From Saccharopolyspora thermophila (GTDB taxonomy: Bacteria > Actinomycetota > Actinomycetes > Mycobacteriales > Pseudonocardiaceae), in NCBI RefSeq assembly GCF_014646075.1, contig NZ_BMMT01000010.1, forward strand, positions 62,001 through 126,000: a DNA stretch of 64,000 nucleotides, written 5' to 3'. The position numbers were made by a program, and so were the translations under genes. The notes beneath the pieces are model-generated. The model saw only the letters and a program-made list of their open reading frames with translations, searched no databases and was not told the origin of the DNA. This document shows, one piece after another, positions 19,349-28,252 of the stretch. The stretch's first letter is position 1. Every line of letters begins with the position of its first letter.

Positions 19349-20350
19349 TCAGCGGGCCAGCTGGGCCTCGAGCTGGTCGGCCAGCTTGGTCATGATCCTG
19401 GCGTAGCTGGCGTAGCTCATCGGCGCGACCGCGTCCCACTCCACGAAGCGGTTCGCGGCGGCGGCCGGGTGAGCGGCGAACACCGGGTTCTGCTTCATCT
19501 GCTCGGGCCGCATCGAGGCCGGCCGGGTGTCGTACAGCAGGATGTCACCGGGGTAGGCGTTGGCGTGCTCCCACGACAGCCGCTCAAAGTAGCCGCCGCC
19601 GGCGGTGTCGGGGTTGTTCGGCGTCGTGATCGGCAGGCCCAGTTGCTTGACGTAGTAGTCGAGGTCGGGGTTGCGCTCGGGGACGACCACGAAGTACTCC
19701 TCCTTGGTGCCGCCCACGGCGAGGATGGATCTGCCCTCGGCCCGCATGCGCGCGCCGATGTCGCGCAGCCTGCGGGCGGCCGCGTCGAAGGCGTCCTTGT
19801 CTGCCTTCACCCGCGGCGAGTCGACGTCGCCGCCGAGGGCCCGGGCCAGTTCCTGGTACTTGGCGATGGCCTCCGGCAGTGAGATCCCGGACTGCTGCAC
19901 GCCGACGGTCGGCACGATCTCCCTGACCCGCCGCTCGTTCTCCTCGGTGAGGTGCCACAGGCCGGGGAACTCCGCGTACTTGCCACTGACCAGCAGGTCG
20001 GGGGCGAGCCCGGTGAGGCGCTCCAGGTTGATCTCGCCGTAGTCGAGGCCCGTGACGTCGGTCACCTGCCGCGGGTCGATGCTGCCCGCCTCCGGCTCGG
20101 TGGAGCCGTCGTCGCGCACCAGCGGGCCGAAGGTGCCGACCGGGTTGACACCGAAGTCCTTGAGCGCGGCGGCCGCCGAGACCTGCGCGACGATCCGCTC
20201 GGGGCGCTTGGGCGCGGTGACGGTGATCCCGCGGTCGTCGGTGTAGGACCAGCCGGCGCCGTTCTGCTGCTCGCCCCCGCCGGGCGCGGTGCAGGCCGTC
20301 AGCGACGCGGCGGCGAGCAGCGCAGCGGCGGCACGGATCTTGTGACGCAC
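19349..20350 (-). CDS. Iron-siderophore ABC transporter substrate-binding lipoprotein
   Basis: A 333-residue FecB/FepB-type binding protein. It has a signal peptide ending in the lipobox LTAC (lipidated C20), then the class III fold with PKRPERIVAQ and a long central helix. The GTG at 20350 is chosen because GGGGAGG lies five bases upstream and the product then begins directly with a signal peptide. The usual partner permease and ATPase genes are absent nearby. A DtxR/IdeR-like box just upstream implies repression by iron. Confidence 0.88.
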   Translation of the reverse strand: MRHKIRAAAALLAAASLTACTAPGGGEQQNGAGWSYTDDRGITVTAPKRPERIVAQVSAAAALKDFGVNPVGTFGPLVRDDGSTEPEAGSIDPRQVTDVTGLDYGEINLERLTGLAPDLLVSGKYAEFPGLWHLTEENERRVREIVPTVGVQQSGISLPEAIAKYQELARALGGDVDSPRVKADKDAFDAAARRLRDIGARMRAEGRSILAVGGTKEEYFVVVPERNPDLDYYVKQLGLPITTPNNPDTAGGGYFERLSWEHANAYPGDILLYDTRPASMRPEQMKQNPVFAAHPAAAANRFVEWDAVAPMSYASYARIMTKLADQLEAQLAR

Positions 20351-20368
20351 ACGAACCTCCCCTATGTT

Positions 20369-20387
20369 GTAAGGCAAGGCTAACCTA
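20369..20387. promoter_or_regulatory. DtxR/IdeR-type iron box
   Basis: TAAGGCAAGGCTAACCTA, read leftward as TAGGTTAGCCTTGCCTTA, matches the known actinobacterial iron box (TTAGGTTAGGCTAACCTAA) at most positions. It sits in the 59 bases between the divergent siderophore-binding lipoprotein and siderophore-interacting protein genes, so one site could repress both when iron is plentiful. Confidence 0.75.
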
Positions 20388-20409
20388 GCAGGAGGGTTCG
20401 GAGGTCTGG

Positions 20410-21345
20410 ATGCCAGCCACGCACACCACGCAGCGGGTCGCGGCGAAGCCGAACTACCAGCTGTTCCCCGTCGAGGTGCTGCGGGTGCGCCGCCTGGGCC
20501 CCAGCTTCGTGCGGATCACCTTCACCGCCGAGTGCCTGCGCGGCTTCGGCGCCGGCGGCCACGACCAACGGATCAAGGTCGTGCTGCCGTGCCCCGGCCG
20601 CACGCTCGCCGACTTCCCCACCGGCGACGACTGGTACCAGCGGTGGCTGGCCATGCCCGAGGAGATCCGCCCGCACCTGCGCACCTACACCGTGCGGGCC
20701 TTCCGGCCGCAGGCCGCCGAACTCGACGTCGACTTCGTGCTGCACGGCGGCCCCGGCGGGCACGGCGGCCCCGCCTCCAGCTGGGCGGCCGCGGCCGCGC
20801 CGGGCGACCGGGTGGGGCTGCTCGGCCCCGACCGCCCGGGCACCGGCCGCATGTGGGGGTGCGAGTGGGCTCCGCCGCCCTCGGCCGAGCGGCTCGTGCT
20901 GGCCGGGGACGAGACGGCGGTGCCCGCGGTCGCCGCGATCGTCGAGGCGCTGCCCGCCGACTCGCGCGGCATCGTCTGCCTGGAGGTCCCCGAGGAACAC
21001 GACCGGCAGGACTGGGCGGCACCGGAGGGCGTGGAGGTGCGCTGGTTCGCGCGCCACGCGGACACCCCGCACGGCGCGCTGCTGGAACAGGGCCTGGCCA
21101 CGGCGCTGGCCGAGCTGCACCAGCCCCCGTCCCGCCCCGGTTCCGCCGAACTCGACGACATCGACGTGGACAGCGGCACGCTGTGGGAGGTGCCCGAGGA
21201 CGACACCGCGTCCAGCCGTCTCTACGGGTGGCTGGCTGGCGAGGCCGGGGTCATCAAGAAGCTGCGGCAGCTGCTGGTCCGCGACTACGGCATTCCGAAG
21301 CAGTCGGTGGCGTTCATGGGTTACTGGCGGGCGGGTCGCTGCTGA
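20410..21345 (+). CDS. Siderophore-interacting FAD-binding protein
   Basis: A 311-residue siderophore-interacting protein (ViuB/SIP type) that reduces ferric siderophores in the cytoplasm to release iron. It has the N-terminal FAD barrel with HLRTYTVRAF, then the SIP NAD(P)H-binding region (ERLVLAGDETAVPAVAAIVE) and the C-terminal WLAGEAGVIKKLRQLL and YGIPKQSVAFMGYWRAG. It is divergent from the siderophore-binding lipoprotein and shares its iron box. Confidence 0.9.
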   Translation: MPATHTTQRVAAKPNYQLFPVEVLRVRRLGPSFVRITFTAECLRGFGAGGHDQRIKVVLPCPGRTLADFPTGDDWYQRWLAMPEEIRPHLRTYTVRAFRPQAAELDVDFVLHGGPGGHGGPASSWAAAAAPGDRVGLLGPDRPGTGRMWGCEWAPPPSAERLVLAGDETAVPAVAAIVEALPADSRGIVCLEVPEEHDRQDWAAPEGVEVRWFARHADTPHGALLEQGLATALAELHQPPSRPGSAELDDIDVDSGTLWEVPEDDTASSRLYGWLAGEAGVIKKLRQLLVRDYGIPKQSVAFMGYWRAGRC

Positions 21346-21428
21346 CGGCCTCCCCTGTCGGTGCGGTGGGTTACGGTCCTGCCCATCCGCCGGTGCGACC
21401 GGCCTGTCACCGCAGGAGGGGCCCGACC

Positions 21429-22406
21429 ATGTCCGCCACCGCTGTCGACGACGACTTCCCCCGGCTGGCGGACTCGTTCCGCCGCGAGCTGCTGGCGCAC
21501 TGCTACCGGATGCTCGGCTCGATGCACGACGCCGAAGACCTGGTGCAGGAGACCTACCTGCGGGCCTGGCGCGCCTACGACCGGTTCGAGGGCCGGTCGT
21601 CGCTGCGGACCTGGCTGCACAAGATCGCCACCACCGCGTGCCTGACCGCACTGGAGAACCGGCGGCGGCGCCCGCTACCAACCGGGCTGGGCGGGCCGAG
21701 CAGCGCGGTCGGCGACGATCTGGTGGAGCGGTCCGAGGTGCCGTGGCTGGAGCCGATCCCGGACACGATGATCGTCGACGACCGCGCCGATCCGGCTGCC
21801 ATCGTCGAGGCCCGCGAGACCACCCGGCTGGCGTTCGTGGCCGCGCTGCAGCACCTGCCCCCGCGGCAGCGGGCCGTGCTGATCCTCCGCGACGTGTTGA
21901 AGTGGAAAGCGGCCGAGGTCGCCGAGACGCTCGGCACCAGCACCGCCGCGGTCAACAGCGTCCTGCAGCGGGCCCGCGCGCAGCTGGCCCGCGTCTCCCC
22001 GTCCGCGGAGGACAGCTACCAGCCGCTGACCGGCGAGCAGCGCGAGCTGCTGGACCGCTACGTGGCGGCGTTCGAGGCCAAGGACATCGCGTCGATCGTG
22101 CAGTTGTTCACCGCCGAGGCGGTGTGGGAGATGCCGCCGTTCACCAACTGGGTGCGCGGTGCCGAGGAGATCGGGCGACTGGTGGACCTGCGCTGCCCGG
22201 CCGGGCCCGGCGACATGCGCCTGCTGCCCGCGCGGGCCAACGGGCAGGTCGCCTTCGGGGTCTACATGCGCGGGGCCGACGACGTGTTCCGCCCGTTCCA
22301 ACTGCAGGTGCTGGACCTAAAAGGGGCGGCGGTCGGCCACACCGTGGCGTTCTTCGACGTCAGCGCGTTCCCCTCGTTCGGGCTGCCGGAAACGTGCCCG
22401 CGGTGA
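21429..22406 (+). CDS. ECF sigma factor with SnoaL-like C-terminal domain
   Basis: A 325-residue sigma-70 ECF factor. Region 2 (HCYRMLGSMHDAEDLVQETY) covers about 25-95, region 4 (LQHLPPRQRAVLILRDVL, KAAEVAETLGTSTAAVNSVL) about 140-195, and a SnoaL/NTF2-like domain fills the rest (LDRYVAAFEAKDIASIVQLF). This is the SigG/SigJ-like architecture in which the tail replaces a separate anti-sigma factor and modulates activity. No anti-sigma gene is adjacent. ATG at 21429. Confidence 0.88.
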   Translation: MSATAVDDDFPRLADSFRRELLAHCYRMLGSMHDAEDLVQETYLRAWRAYDRFEGRSSLRTWLHKIATTACLTALENRRRRPLPTGLGGPSSAVGDDLVERSEVPWLEPIPDTMIVDDRADPAAIVEARETTRLAFVAALQHLPPRQRAVLILRDVLKWKAAEVAETLGTSTAAVNSVLQRARAQLARVSPSAEDSYQPLTGEQRELLDRYVAAFEAKDIASIVQLFTAEAVWEMPPFTNWVRGAEEIGRLVDLRCPAGPGDMRLLPARANGQVAFGVYMRGADDVFRPFQLQVLDLKGAAVGHTVAFFDVSAFPSFGLPETCPR

Positions 22407-22449
22407 GCGGTCGCGGGAACCGGCGTGCCGCGCGGGCCGTCGAAGCCGC

Positions 22450-22974
22450 GTGCACCACTACTGGAAGTCTCTGCGGTCCAACCTGATCGCCGGGCCGCTG
22501 GCAGCGGCGCTGCTGCTGACCGCCTGCGGGTCCGCCGAACCGGTCGTCCCCGTCCCACCCCCGTCCGCCTCCGCGCCCGCGCCGACGACGCCGGCACCGG
22601 AGCCCTTCGACCTGGCCGCCGCCCTGGCCCTCGTCGAACGCGAGGGCTTCACCCCCACCCCGCCGGAGGCGGAGCTGGCCGGACCGCTGCGGGCCATCCA
22701 CTCGATCTGCACCGGTACCGCCAACGGCCGCTGCCAGCAGGTGTTCTTCTTCGACGGCAACCGGCTGGCGGGCACCGTCGCCGCCGGTCTCATCGAGATC
22801 ACCGGGCAGGACGGGCAGGTGGTGCGGCTGTCGTTCCCGCGCTACCAGCCGGGCGATCCGGGCTGCTGCCCGACCGGCGCACCCGGCGTCCACGAGGTCC
22901 GGCTGGGCGCCGGCGGGATCGTCGCCACCCCGCCGATCCCGGAGGCCCCCAACGCGACCGCAGCCAGCGGCTGA
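22450..22974 (+). CDS. LppP/LprE-family lipoprotein
   Basis: A 174-residue exported lipoprotein with signal peptide and lipobox LTAC (C26), a Pro/Ala-rich linker to about residue 55, then an LppP/LprE-type domain with QQVFFFDGNRLAGT and the family signature RYQPGDPGCCPTGAP. Function unknown, surface-located. GTG start at 22450. Convergent with the following hydrolase, only five bases apart. Confidence 0.8.
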   Translation: MHHYWKSLRSNLIAGPLAAALLLTACGSAEPVVPVPPPSASAPAPTTPAPEPFDLAAALALVEREGFTPTPPEAELAGPLRAIHSICTGTANGRCQQVFFFDGNRLAGTVAAGLIEITGQDGQVVRLSFPRYQPGDPGCCPTGAPGVHEVRLGAGGIVATPPIPEAPNATAASG

Positions 22975-22979
22975 CCGCG

Positions 22980-23771
22980 CTAGCGGAGGGGGTGGTCGGC
23001 CAGGAAGCGCAGCACCACCGCCGACGCCTCCTCCCGCTGCTCCTCGAAGTACGCGTGCCGAGCACCGTCGAGGTAGTGCAGTTCGGCGTCCGGGATCTGC
23101 CCCGCCAGGATCGCGGCGTTGTCCGCCGGGCTGAACACGTCGTCGGTGCCGTGCAGCACCAGCGTCGGCGCGGTGACGCGGTCCAGCACCGCCCAGCTGT
23201 CGTGACCGTTGCTGGCGCGAAGGTGCCCGCGGCGGGCGTGCACGGGCATCGACGGATCACCGAGCGTGCCGTACGGCCCGGGGTTGGCGCGCACCCACTC
23301 CGGGCTGTACATCAGGTCGACCAGGACCTGCCGGGCGCGTTCCGGATCGGCCTGCGCGAGCGCCCGGGTGATCTCGGGGGAAGCCTGCAGCCCGTGCGCC
23401 CCGCCGACGGAGGTGCAACCGAGCACGAGCGCGCCGACGCGGTCCGGGTGGTCCACGGCCAGCCACTGCGCGACCTTGCCGCCCATCGAGGTGCCGTAGA
23501 CGTGGGCGCGGGCGATGCCCAGCTCGTCGAGGATGCTGATCACGTCCCCGGCGAAGCGGCGGACACTGTACTCGGCGTCGGCCGGCTTGTCGCTCTGGCC
23601 GGTGCCCAGGTAGTCGAGCACGATCGTCTGGTGGACGGCGGCGAAGTCGGCGTGCACCCGGTCCCACCAGTGGTGGGTGTTGGCCTGGCCGCTGAGCAGC
23701 ACCAGCGGTTCACCGGCACCCCGCACCTCGTAGTAGATCTTGGCCTGGTCGGTACAAGTCGCGAACGGCAC
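22980..23771 (-). CDS. Alpha/beta hydrolase
   Basis: A 263-residue alpha/beta hydrolase: LVLLSGQANTHHWWDRV near 25-45, nucleophile elbow YGTSMGGK near 95, acid in LHGTDDVFSP and catalytic His in LDGARHAYFEEQ. Length and motifs are typical of small esterase, enol-lactonase or C-C hydrolases. No catabolic partner adjoins it, so the substrate cannot be suggested. It is transcribed away from the tRNA-Sec/selD locus. Confidence 0.8.
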   Translation of the reverse strand: MPFATCTDQAKIYYEVRGAGEPLVLLSGQANTHHWWDRVHADFAAVHQTIVLDYLGTGQSDKPADAEYSVRRFAGDVISILDELGIARAHVYGTSMGGKVAQWLAVDHPDRVGALVLGCTSVGGAHGLQASPEITRALAQADPERARQVLVDLMYSPEWVRANPGPYGTLGDPSMPVHARRGHLRASNGHDSWAVLDRVTAPTLVLHGTDDVFSPADNAAILAGQIPDAELHYLDGARHAYFEEQREEASAVVLRFLADHPLR

Positions 23772-23875
23772 GCCGCCATCCTACGACCGCCCGCCCGGGC
23801 CGCTGCGCGGTCCACAGCGGACGGACCGGGCGCGTCAGCGGGTGCCCGGGCGGGGCCGCCACTACAGTGCGTGGT

Positions 23876-23971
23876 GGAGACGTCCGGGTGCCTGGTGGCC
23901 CCCTCGGCCTTCAAAGCCGATGGCGCCGAGAACCTCGGCGCGGCGGGTTCGATTCCCGTCCGTCTCCGCCA
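23876..23971 (+). tRNA. selC: tRNA-Sec (anticodon UCA)
   Basis: A 96-base tRNA including CCA. The acceptor stem pairs GGAGACG (23876-23882) with CGTCTCC (23961-23967), G is the discriminator base, and CCA is encoded at 23969-23971. The anticodon stem TCGGC/GCCGA encloses the loop CTTCAAA, giving anticodon TCA at 23911-23913, which reads UGA. The variable arm is very long, with an 8-bp stem GCGCCGAG/CTCGGCGC. The T arm reads GGGTTCGATTCCC. The long acceptor/T domain and variable arm are the signature of selenocysteine tRNA. It lies 24 bases before selD. Confidence 0.95.
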
Positions 23972-23995
23972 GACCCCGCACCGGGGAGGGAGGCC

Positions 23996-24997
23996 ATGAG
24001 CAGCACGATCCGCCTCACCCAGTACGCGCACGGCAGCGGGTGCGCCTGCAAGATCCCGCCCGGTGAGCTGGAGTCGGTGCTCGGCACGCTGGCCCCGGCG
24101 GTGAACCGGCCCCACGCCGAGCTGCTGGTCGGGCTCGACACCGGCGACGACGCAGCCGTGGTGCGCGTCGACGGCGGGACCGGCATCATCGGCACCACCG
24201 ACTTCTTCACTCCCGTCGTGGACGACCCCTACGACTGGGGTCGTATCGCCGCCACCAACGCGCTGTCCGATGTGTACGCGATGGGCGGCACCCCGGTCCT
24301 GGCGGTGAACCTGTTGGGGTGGCCGCGGGACGTGCTGCCGTTCGAACTGGCCGGCGAGGTGCTGCGCGGCGGGTGCGAGGCCGCCGCGGCGGCGGGCTGC
24401 CACATCGGCGGCGGGCACAGCGTCGACGACCCCGAACCCAAGTACGGCCTGGCCGTTACAGGGCTGGTGGACCCCGACCGGCTGCTGCGCAACGACACCG
24501 CGCGGCCGGGGACGCCGCTGTCGTTGACCAAGCCGTTGGGCATCGGGGTACTCAACACCCGCCACAAGAGCACCGGGGAGCGCTTCGAGCAGGCGGTGGC
24601 GGCGATGACGACGCTCAACCGCGACGCCGCGCTCGCCGCGCTGCGCGCCTGTTCCGTGTGCGCGACCGACGTCACCGGTTTCGGCCTGCTGGGACACCTG
24701 TTCAAGCTGGTCCGCGCCTCCGGGGTGGCCGCCGAGGTGGAGATCGCCGCCGTACCGTACCTGGAGGGAGCCCGAGAGGCGGTACGCGCCGGGTTCGTCA
24801 GCGGCGGCACCCGCCGCAACCTCGACTGGGTACGCCCACACCTGGACGTGGGCCCGGCGGCGGAGGAGGACCTGCTGCTACTCGCGGACGCCCAAACCTC
24901 AGGCGGACTCCTGGTCGCCGGAGAGATCCCAGGCGCGCCCGTGATCGGCCAGATCCTCCCCGCCGACCCCAGCCAAGCCCCCATCACCCTGCGCTGA
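23996..24997 (+). CDS. selD: Selenide, water dikinase (selenophosphate synthetase)
   Basis: A 333-residue AIR synthase-fold enzyme making selenophosphate from selenide and ATP, the selenium donor for Sec-tRNA and for 2-selenouridine. The Gly-rich catalytic segment HGSGCACKI contains C16 and K19, equivalent to Cys17 and Lys20 of the E. coli enzyme, so this is a Cys form, not a selenoprotein. ATP and metal motifs LLVGLDTGDDAAVV and TTDFFTPVVDDPYDWG follow. GGGAGGGAGG precedes the ATG at 23996. Directly downstream of tRNA-Sec. selA and selB are not in the window. Confidence 0.95.
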   Translation: MSSTIRLTQYAHGSGCACKIPPGELESVLGTLAPAVNRPHAELLVGLDTGDDAAVVRVDGGTGIIGTTDFFTPVVDDPYDWGRIAATNALSDVYAMGGTPVLAVNLLGWPRDVLPFELAGEVLRGGCEAAAAAGCHIGGGHSVDDPEPKYGLAVTGLVDPDRLLRNDTARPGTPLSLTKPLGIGVLNTRHKSTGERFEQAVAAMTTLNRDAALAALRACSVCATDVTGFGLLGHLFKLVRASGVAAEVEIAAVPYLEGAREAVRAGFVSGGTRRNLDWVRPHLDVGPAAEEDLLLLADAQTSGGLLVAGEIPGAPVIGQILPADPSQAPITLR

Positions 24998-25724
24998 TCC
25001 CACACACGGACGCCCCCTGGCGGTGCCCGTCCCCCCACCCCAGCCATACACCCCAATCCGGCAAACCTGGAAGATTCACCCGGGTCACGAGCCGGCAGGG
25101 TTCGCGACATCACCAAACTCAGATCGAGTCCCTGACCGGATCACGGCTCGAACAGCCGGTGACAGGCCGCCGACGACGCCGACACCCCAAGACGGGGCTG
25201 CCTCGATGAGGACCGGCTCTAGGAGCCGGTGACAGGGCTAGCGATTTGTGTGGTCGTTGACCAGCGCTCCAAAGATCGACGCGATTGCCCCTACCGGTTC
25301 TGCGGTAAGGCCCAGCGATACCTGGGCATGGGCCTCTTCATCCCGTCGACGGCCTGATGTAGCGCTTGCCTGCGCTGAACCCGCAGTCAGTGCACTCACG
25401 GGACGACGCCACACACCCAAGTTCCGGTCGTGTTCCCGCTCGGCGGGGGTGCGCCCACATCGTGGGCAGGTGCGCGGACTCGTTGACGTTGTCGGCGGTG
25501 CGCTCCTAGCGTTGATCTCATGGCGCAGCAGGTGCGGTTGGTCACCAGGGACCACGTTGACCTCCTCCGGGTCGTCGCCGCCGCCTGTCCCCGCCGCTGA
25601 TTCCTCCCCTGCCCGGACGCCGCGCCGACGGCGCCGCATCGACCGGGCAAACCCCCCTTGATTCACCACTGTGGACAGTCGTGTCCACGGTGCGTTCCCC
25701 CGCCCGCAGGAAGGAACCTGCAAG
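24998..25724. other. 727-base gap after selD: hairpins, repeats, no clear gene
   Basis: No convincing gene. AGCCGGTGACAGG occurs twice exactly 70 bases apart (25154-25166 and 25224-25236), each preceded by an inverted partner. The second forms a perfect hairpin, ACCGGCTC-TAG-GAGCCGGT (25212-25230), a plausible selD terminator. On the minus strand around 25390-25480, CPRCG in one frame and ECTDCGF about 30 codons on in another recall a broken TnpB-type zinc ribbon, but this is too weak to call. This is where selA or selB might have been expected. Confidence 0.5.
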
Positions 25725-26891
25725 ATGGCACCACGATCGAAGCTGCACCTCGCGGTGGCGCTGGACGGCGCAGGGTGGCACCCCGCAGCCTGGCGGGACC
25801 CGTTGGCTCGCCCCGGCGAGCTGTTCACCGCGGCCTACTGGGTCGACCTGGTCCAGGAGGCCGAACGCGGGCTGCTGGACTTCGTCACCTTCGAAGACTC
25901 CCTCGGCCCGCAGTCCAGCCGCCCCGACGGCCCCGACCAACGCACCGACCAGGTGCGCGGGCGTCTCGACGCGGGCGTCCTGGCCGCCCGCGTCGCTCCC
26001 CACACCGAGCGCATCGGGCTGGTGCCCACCGCCGTGGTCACCCACACCGAGCCGTTCCACATCTCCAAGGCGGTGGCCAGCCTCGACTACGTCAGCAGCG
26101 GACGCGCCGGGTGGCAGCCACAGGTGGCGTCGCGGCACGACGTCGCCGCGCACTTCGGCCGCCGCGACGTCCCGGCGGACCCGACGGAGCTGTTCGCCGA
26201 GGCCGCCGATTACGTGGAGGTCGTGCGCCGGTTGTGGGATTCCTGGGAGGACGACGCGGAAATCCGCGATGTGGCCACCGGCCGGTTCATCGACCGCGAC
26301 AAGCTGCACTACATCGACTTCACCGGGAAATGGTTCAGCGTCAAGGGACCGTCCATCACGCCGCGGCCGCCGCAGGGCCAGCCGCTGGTGGCGGCGCTGG
26401 CCACCGACGCGGTGGAGCATCGGTTCGCCGCCCGCGCCGCCGACGTCGTGTTCACCACCCCGCATGACGTGGAGCAGGCCCGCCTGATCGTCGAGCGCCT
26501 GCGCGCCGAGCAGCTCGACGCCGGGCGCGGCGAGGAGTTCCTGCACATCTTCGCCGACCTGGTGGTATTTCTGGACGACACGGCCGCAGCGGATCGCAAG
26601 GCGCGGCTGGACGAGCTTGACGGTGCCGAACACTCCAGCGACGCCCGCGTGTTCACCGGCACCCCGGCGCAGCTCGCCGACCTGCTGCTGGACTGGGCCG
26701 CGGCCGGGCTGACCGGGTTCCGGTTGCGACCGGCCGCCCTCCCGCGCGACCTGACCGCCATCACCCGCCGACTGGTGCCGGAGCTGCACCGGCGCGGCGC
26801 GCTGCGCACCGGTTACGAAGCCACCACCCTGCGGGGGCTGCTCGGCCTGCCGCGCCCCGCCAACCGCTACGCCGTCGGAGGTGTCCGGTGA
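25725..26891 (+). CDS. LLM-class flavin-dependent monooxygenase 1
   Basis: A 388-residue bacterial luciferase-like monooxygenase. It begins APRSKLHLAVALDGAGWHP and shows the barrel segments GLLDFVTFEDS, ERIGLVPTAVVTHTEPFH and SSGRAGWQP. The ATG at 25725 is chosen because a ribosome site AAGGA precedes it and homologous sequence begins there. It is the first of three LLM genes whose ends overlap by four bases, so all three are co-translated. Substrate unknown. Sulfur or nitrogen compounds such as sulfonates or aminopolycarboxylates are typical for the superfamily. Confidence 0.82.
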   Translation: MAPRSKLHLAVALDGAGWHPAAWRDPLARPGELFTAAYWVDLVQEAERGLLDFVTFEDSLGPQSSRPDGPDQRTDQVRGRLDAGVLAARVAPHTERIGLVPTAVVTHTEPFHISKAVASLDYVSSGRAGWQPQVASRHDVAAHFGRRDVPADPTELFAEAADYVEVVRRLWDSWEDDAEIRDVATGRFIDRDKLHYIDFTGKWFSVKGPSITPRPPQGQPLVAALATDAVEHRFAARAADVVFTTPHDVEQARLIVERLRAEQLDAGRGEEFLHIFADLVVFLDDTAAADRKARLDELDGAEHSSDARVFTGTPAQLADLLLDWAAAGLTGFRLRPAALPRDLTAITRRLVPELHRRGALRTGYEATTLRGLLGLPRPANRYAVGGVR

Positions 26892-28252
26892 CCAAGCAGA
26901 TCCACCTGGCCGCGCACTTCCCCGGAGTCAACAACACCACGGTGTGGAGTGATCCGCGCTCGGGCAGCCAGATCGAGTTCTCCTCGTTCGTGCACCTGGC
27001 GCGCACCGCCGAGCGCGCCAAGTTCGATTTCCTGTTCCTCGCCGAGGGTCTGCGGCTGCGCGAGCACGCCGGGAAGATCCACGACCTCGACGTGGTGGGC
27101 CGCCCGGACACCTTCACCGTGCTCGCCGCGCTGGCGGGGGTCACCGAGCACCTCGGCCTGGCGGGCACGATCAACTCGACGTTCAACGAGCCCTACGAGG
27201 TGGCCCGCCAGTTCGCCAGCCTCGACCACCTCTCCGGCGGGCGGGCCGCCTGGAACGTGGTGACCTCCTGGGACGCCTTCACCGGCGAGAACTTCCGGCG
27301 CGGCGGTTTCCTGCCGGAGGAGCAGCGCTACGAGCGGGCCGAGCAGTTCCTGCGCACCGCCTGGGAGCTGTTCGACTCCTGGCGGGGTGACGAGATCGTC
27401 GCGGACCGGGAATCGGGGGTGTTCCTGACCGACCCGCGGGCCGGGGAGTTCGCCCACCGCGACGCACACTTCGACATCGCGGGCCGGTTCACCGTGCCAC
27501 GCAGCCCGCAGGGCAGGCCGGTGATCTTCCAGGCCGGTGACTCCGACGCCGGCCGCGAGTTCGCCGCCGCAGCAGCAGACGCGATCTTCACCAGGCACGG
27601 CACCCTGCAGGCGGGCCGGGAGTTCTACGCCGACGTCAAGCGCCGCCTCGTCAGGCACGGCCGTTCCCGGGACGAGCTGCTGGTGTTCCCGGCGACCACC
27701 GTGGTGCTCGGCGACACCGACGCCGAGGCCCACGAGCGCGCCGACCACATCCGCCGCCAGCAGGTCAGCGGGCCGACCGCGATCGCGTTCCTGGAGCAGG
27801 TGTGGAACCGGGACCTGTCCGGCCACGACCCGGACGGGCCGCTGCCGGACTTCGACCCCGAGCCCGGGCCGAACACCATCACCCAGGGCCGAGCCAGCAC
27901 CCGCAGCCTGAAGGACCGGGTCGCCGTCGCGCGGCAGTGGCGCGAGCTCGCCGAGTCCCGCGGCCTCACCACCCGGGAACTGATCATGGAGGTCACCGCG
28001 CGACCGTCGTTCGTCGGCAGCCCCGCCACCGTCGCGGCGGCCATGGACGAGTTCGTGCAGGCCGACGCCAGCGACGGGTTCATCCTCGTCCCGCACCTCA
28101 CCCCCGGCGGCCTCGACGAGTTCGCCGACACCGTCGTCCCGCTGCTGCAGGAGCGCGGTGTCTACCGCACTGACTACCCCGGAACCACGTTGCGCGAGAA
28201 CCTCGGGCTGCCGCCGCTGCGCGGTGCCCGCACGACGAAGGCGGTGTCATGA
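26888..28252 (+). CDS. NtaA/DmoA-type FMN-dependent monooxygenase 2
   Basis: A 454-residue LLM monooxygenase of the NtaA/SnaA/DmoA/DszA group: [32 protein letters not shown], the family segment [13 protein letters not shown] and the C-terminal [13 protein letters not shown]. Group members oxidise substrates such as nitrilotriacetate, dimethyl sulfide or dibenzothiophene sulfone using reduced FMN from a separate reductase. No flavin reductase gene is adjacent. GTG start overlapping the previous stop (GTGA). Confidence 0.87.
   Translation: MTKQIHLAAHFPGVNNTTVWSDPRSGSQIEFSSFVHLARTAERAKFDFLFLAEGLRLREHAGKIHDLDVVGRPDTFTVLAALAGVTEHLGLAGTINSTFNEPYEVARQFASLDHLSGGRAAWNVVTSWDAFTGENFRRGGFLPEEQRYERAEQFLRTAWELFDSWRGDEIVADRESGVFLTDPRAGEFAHRDAHFDIAGRFTVPRSPQGRPVIFQAGDSDAGREFAAAAADAIFTRHGTLQAGREFYADVKRRLVRHGRSRDELLVFPATTVVLGDTDAEAHERADHIRRQQVSGPTAIAFLEQVWNRDLSGHDPDGPLPDFDPEPGPNTITQGRASTRSLKDRVAVARQWRELAESRGLTTRELIMEVTARPSFVGSPATVAAAMDEFVQADASDGFILVPHLTPGGLDEFADTVVPLLQERGVYRTDYPGTTLRENLGLPPLRGARTTKAVS

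Noticed and set aside
25390-25480. TnpB-type transposase zinc ribbon on the minus strand
   Set aside because: CPRCG and ECTDCGF fall in different frames, the spacing and order do not fit the family well, and no RuvC-like motif is nearby. Kept only as a remark.
24998-25724. A selenoprotein or selA remnant downstream of selD
   Set aside because: No frame resembles SelA, SelB, or a redox protein with an in-frame TGA and a following stem-loop.
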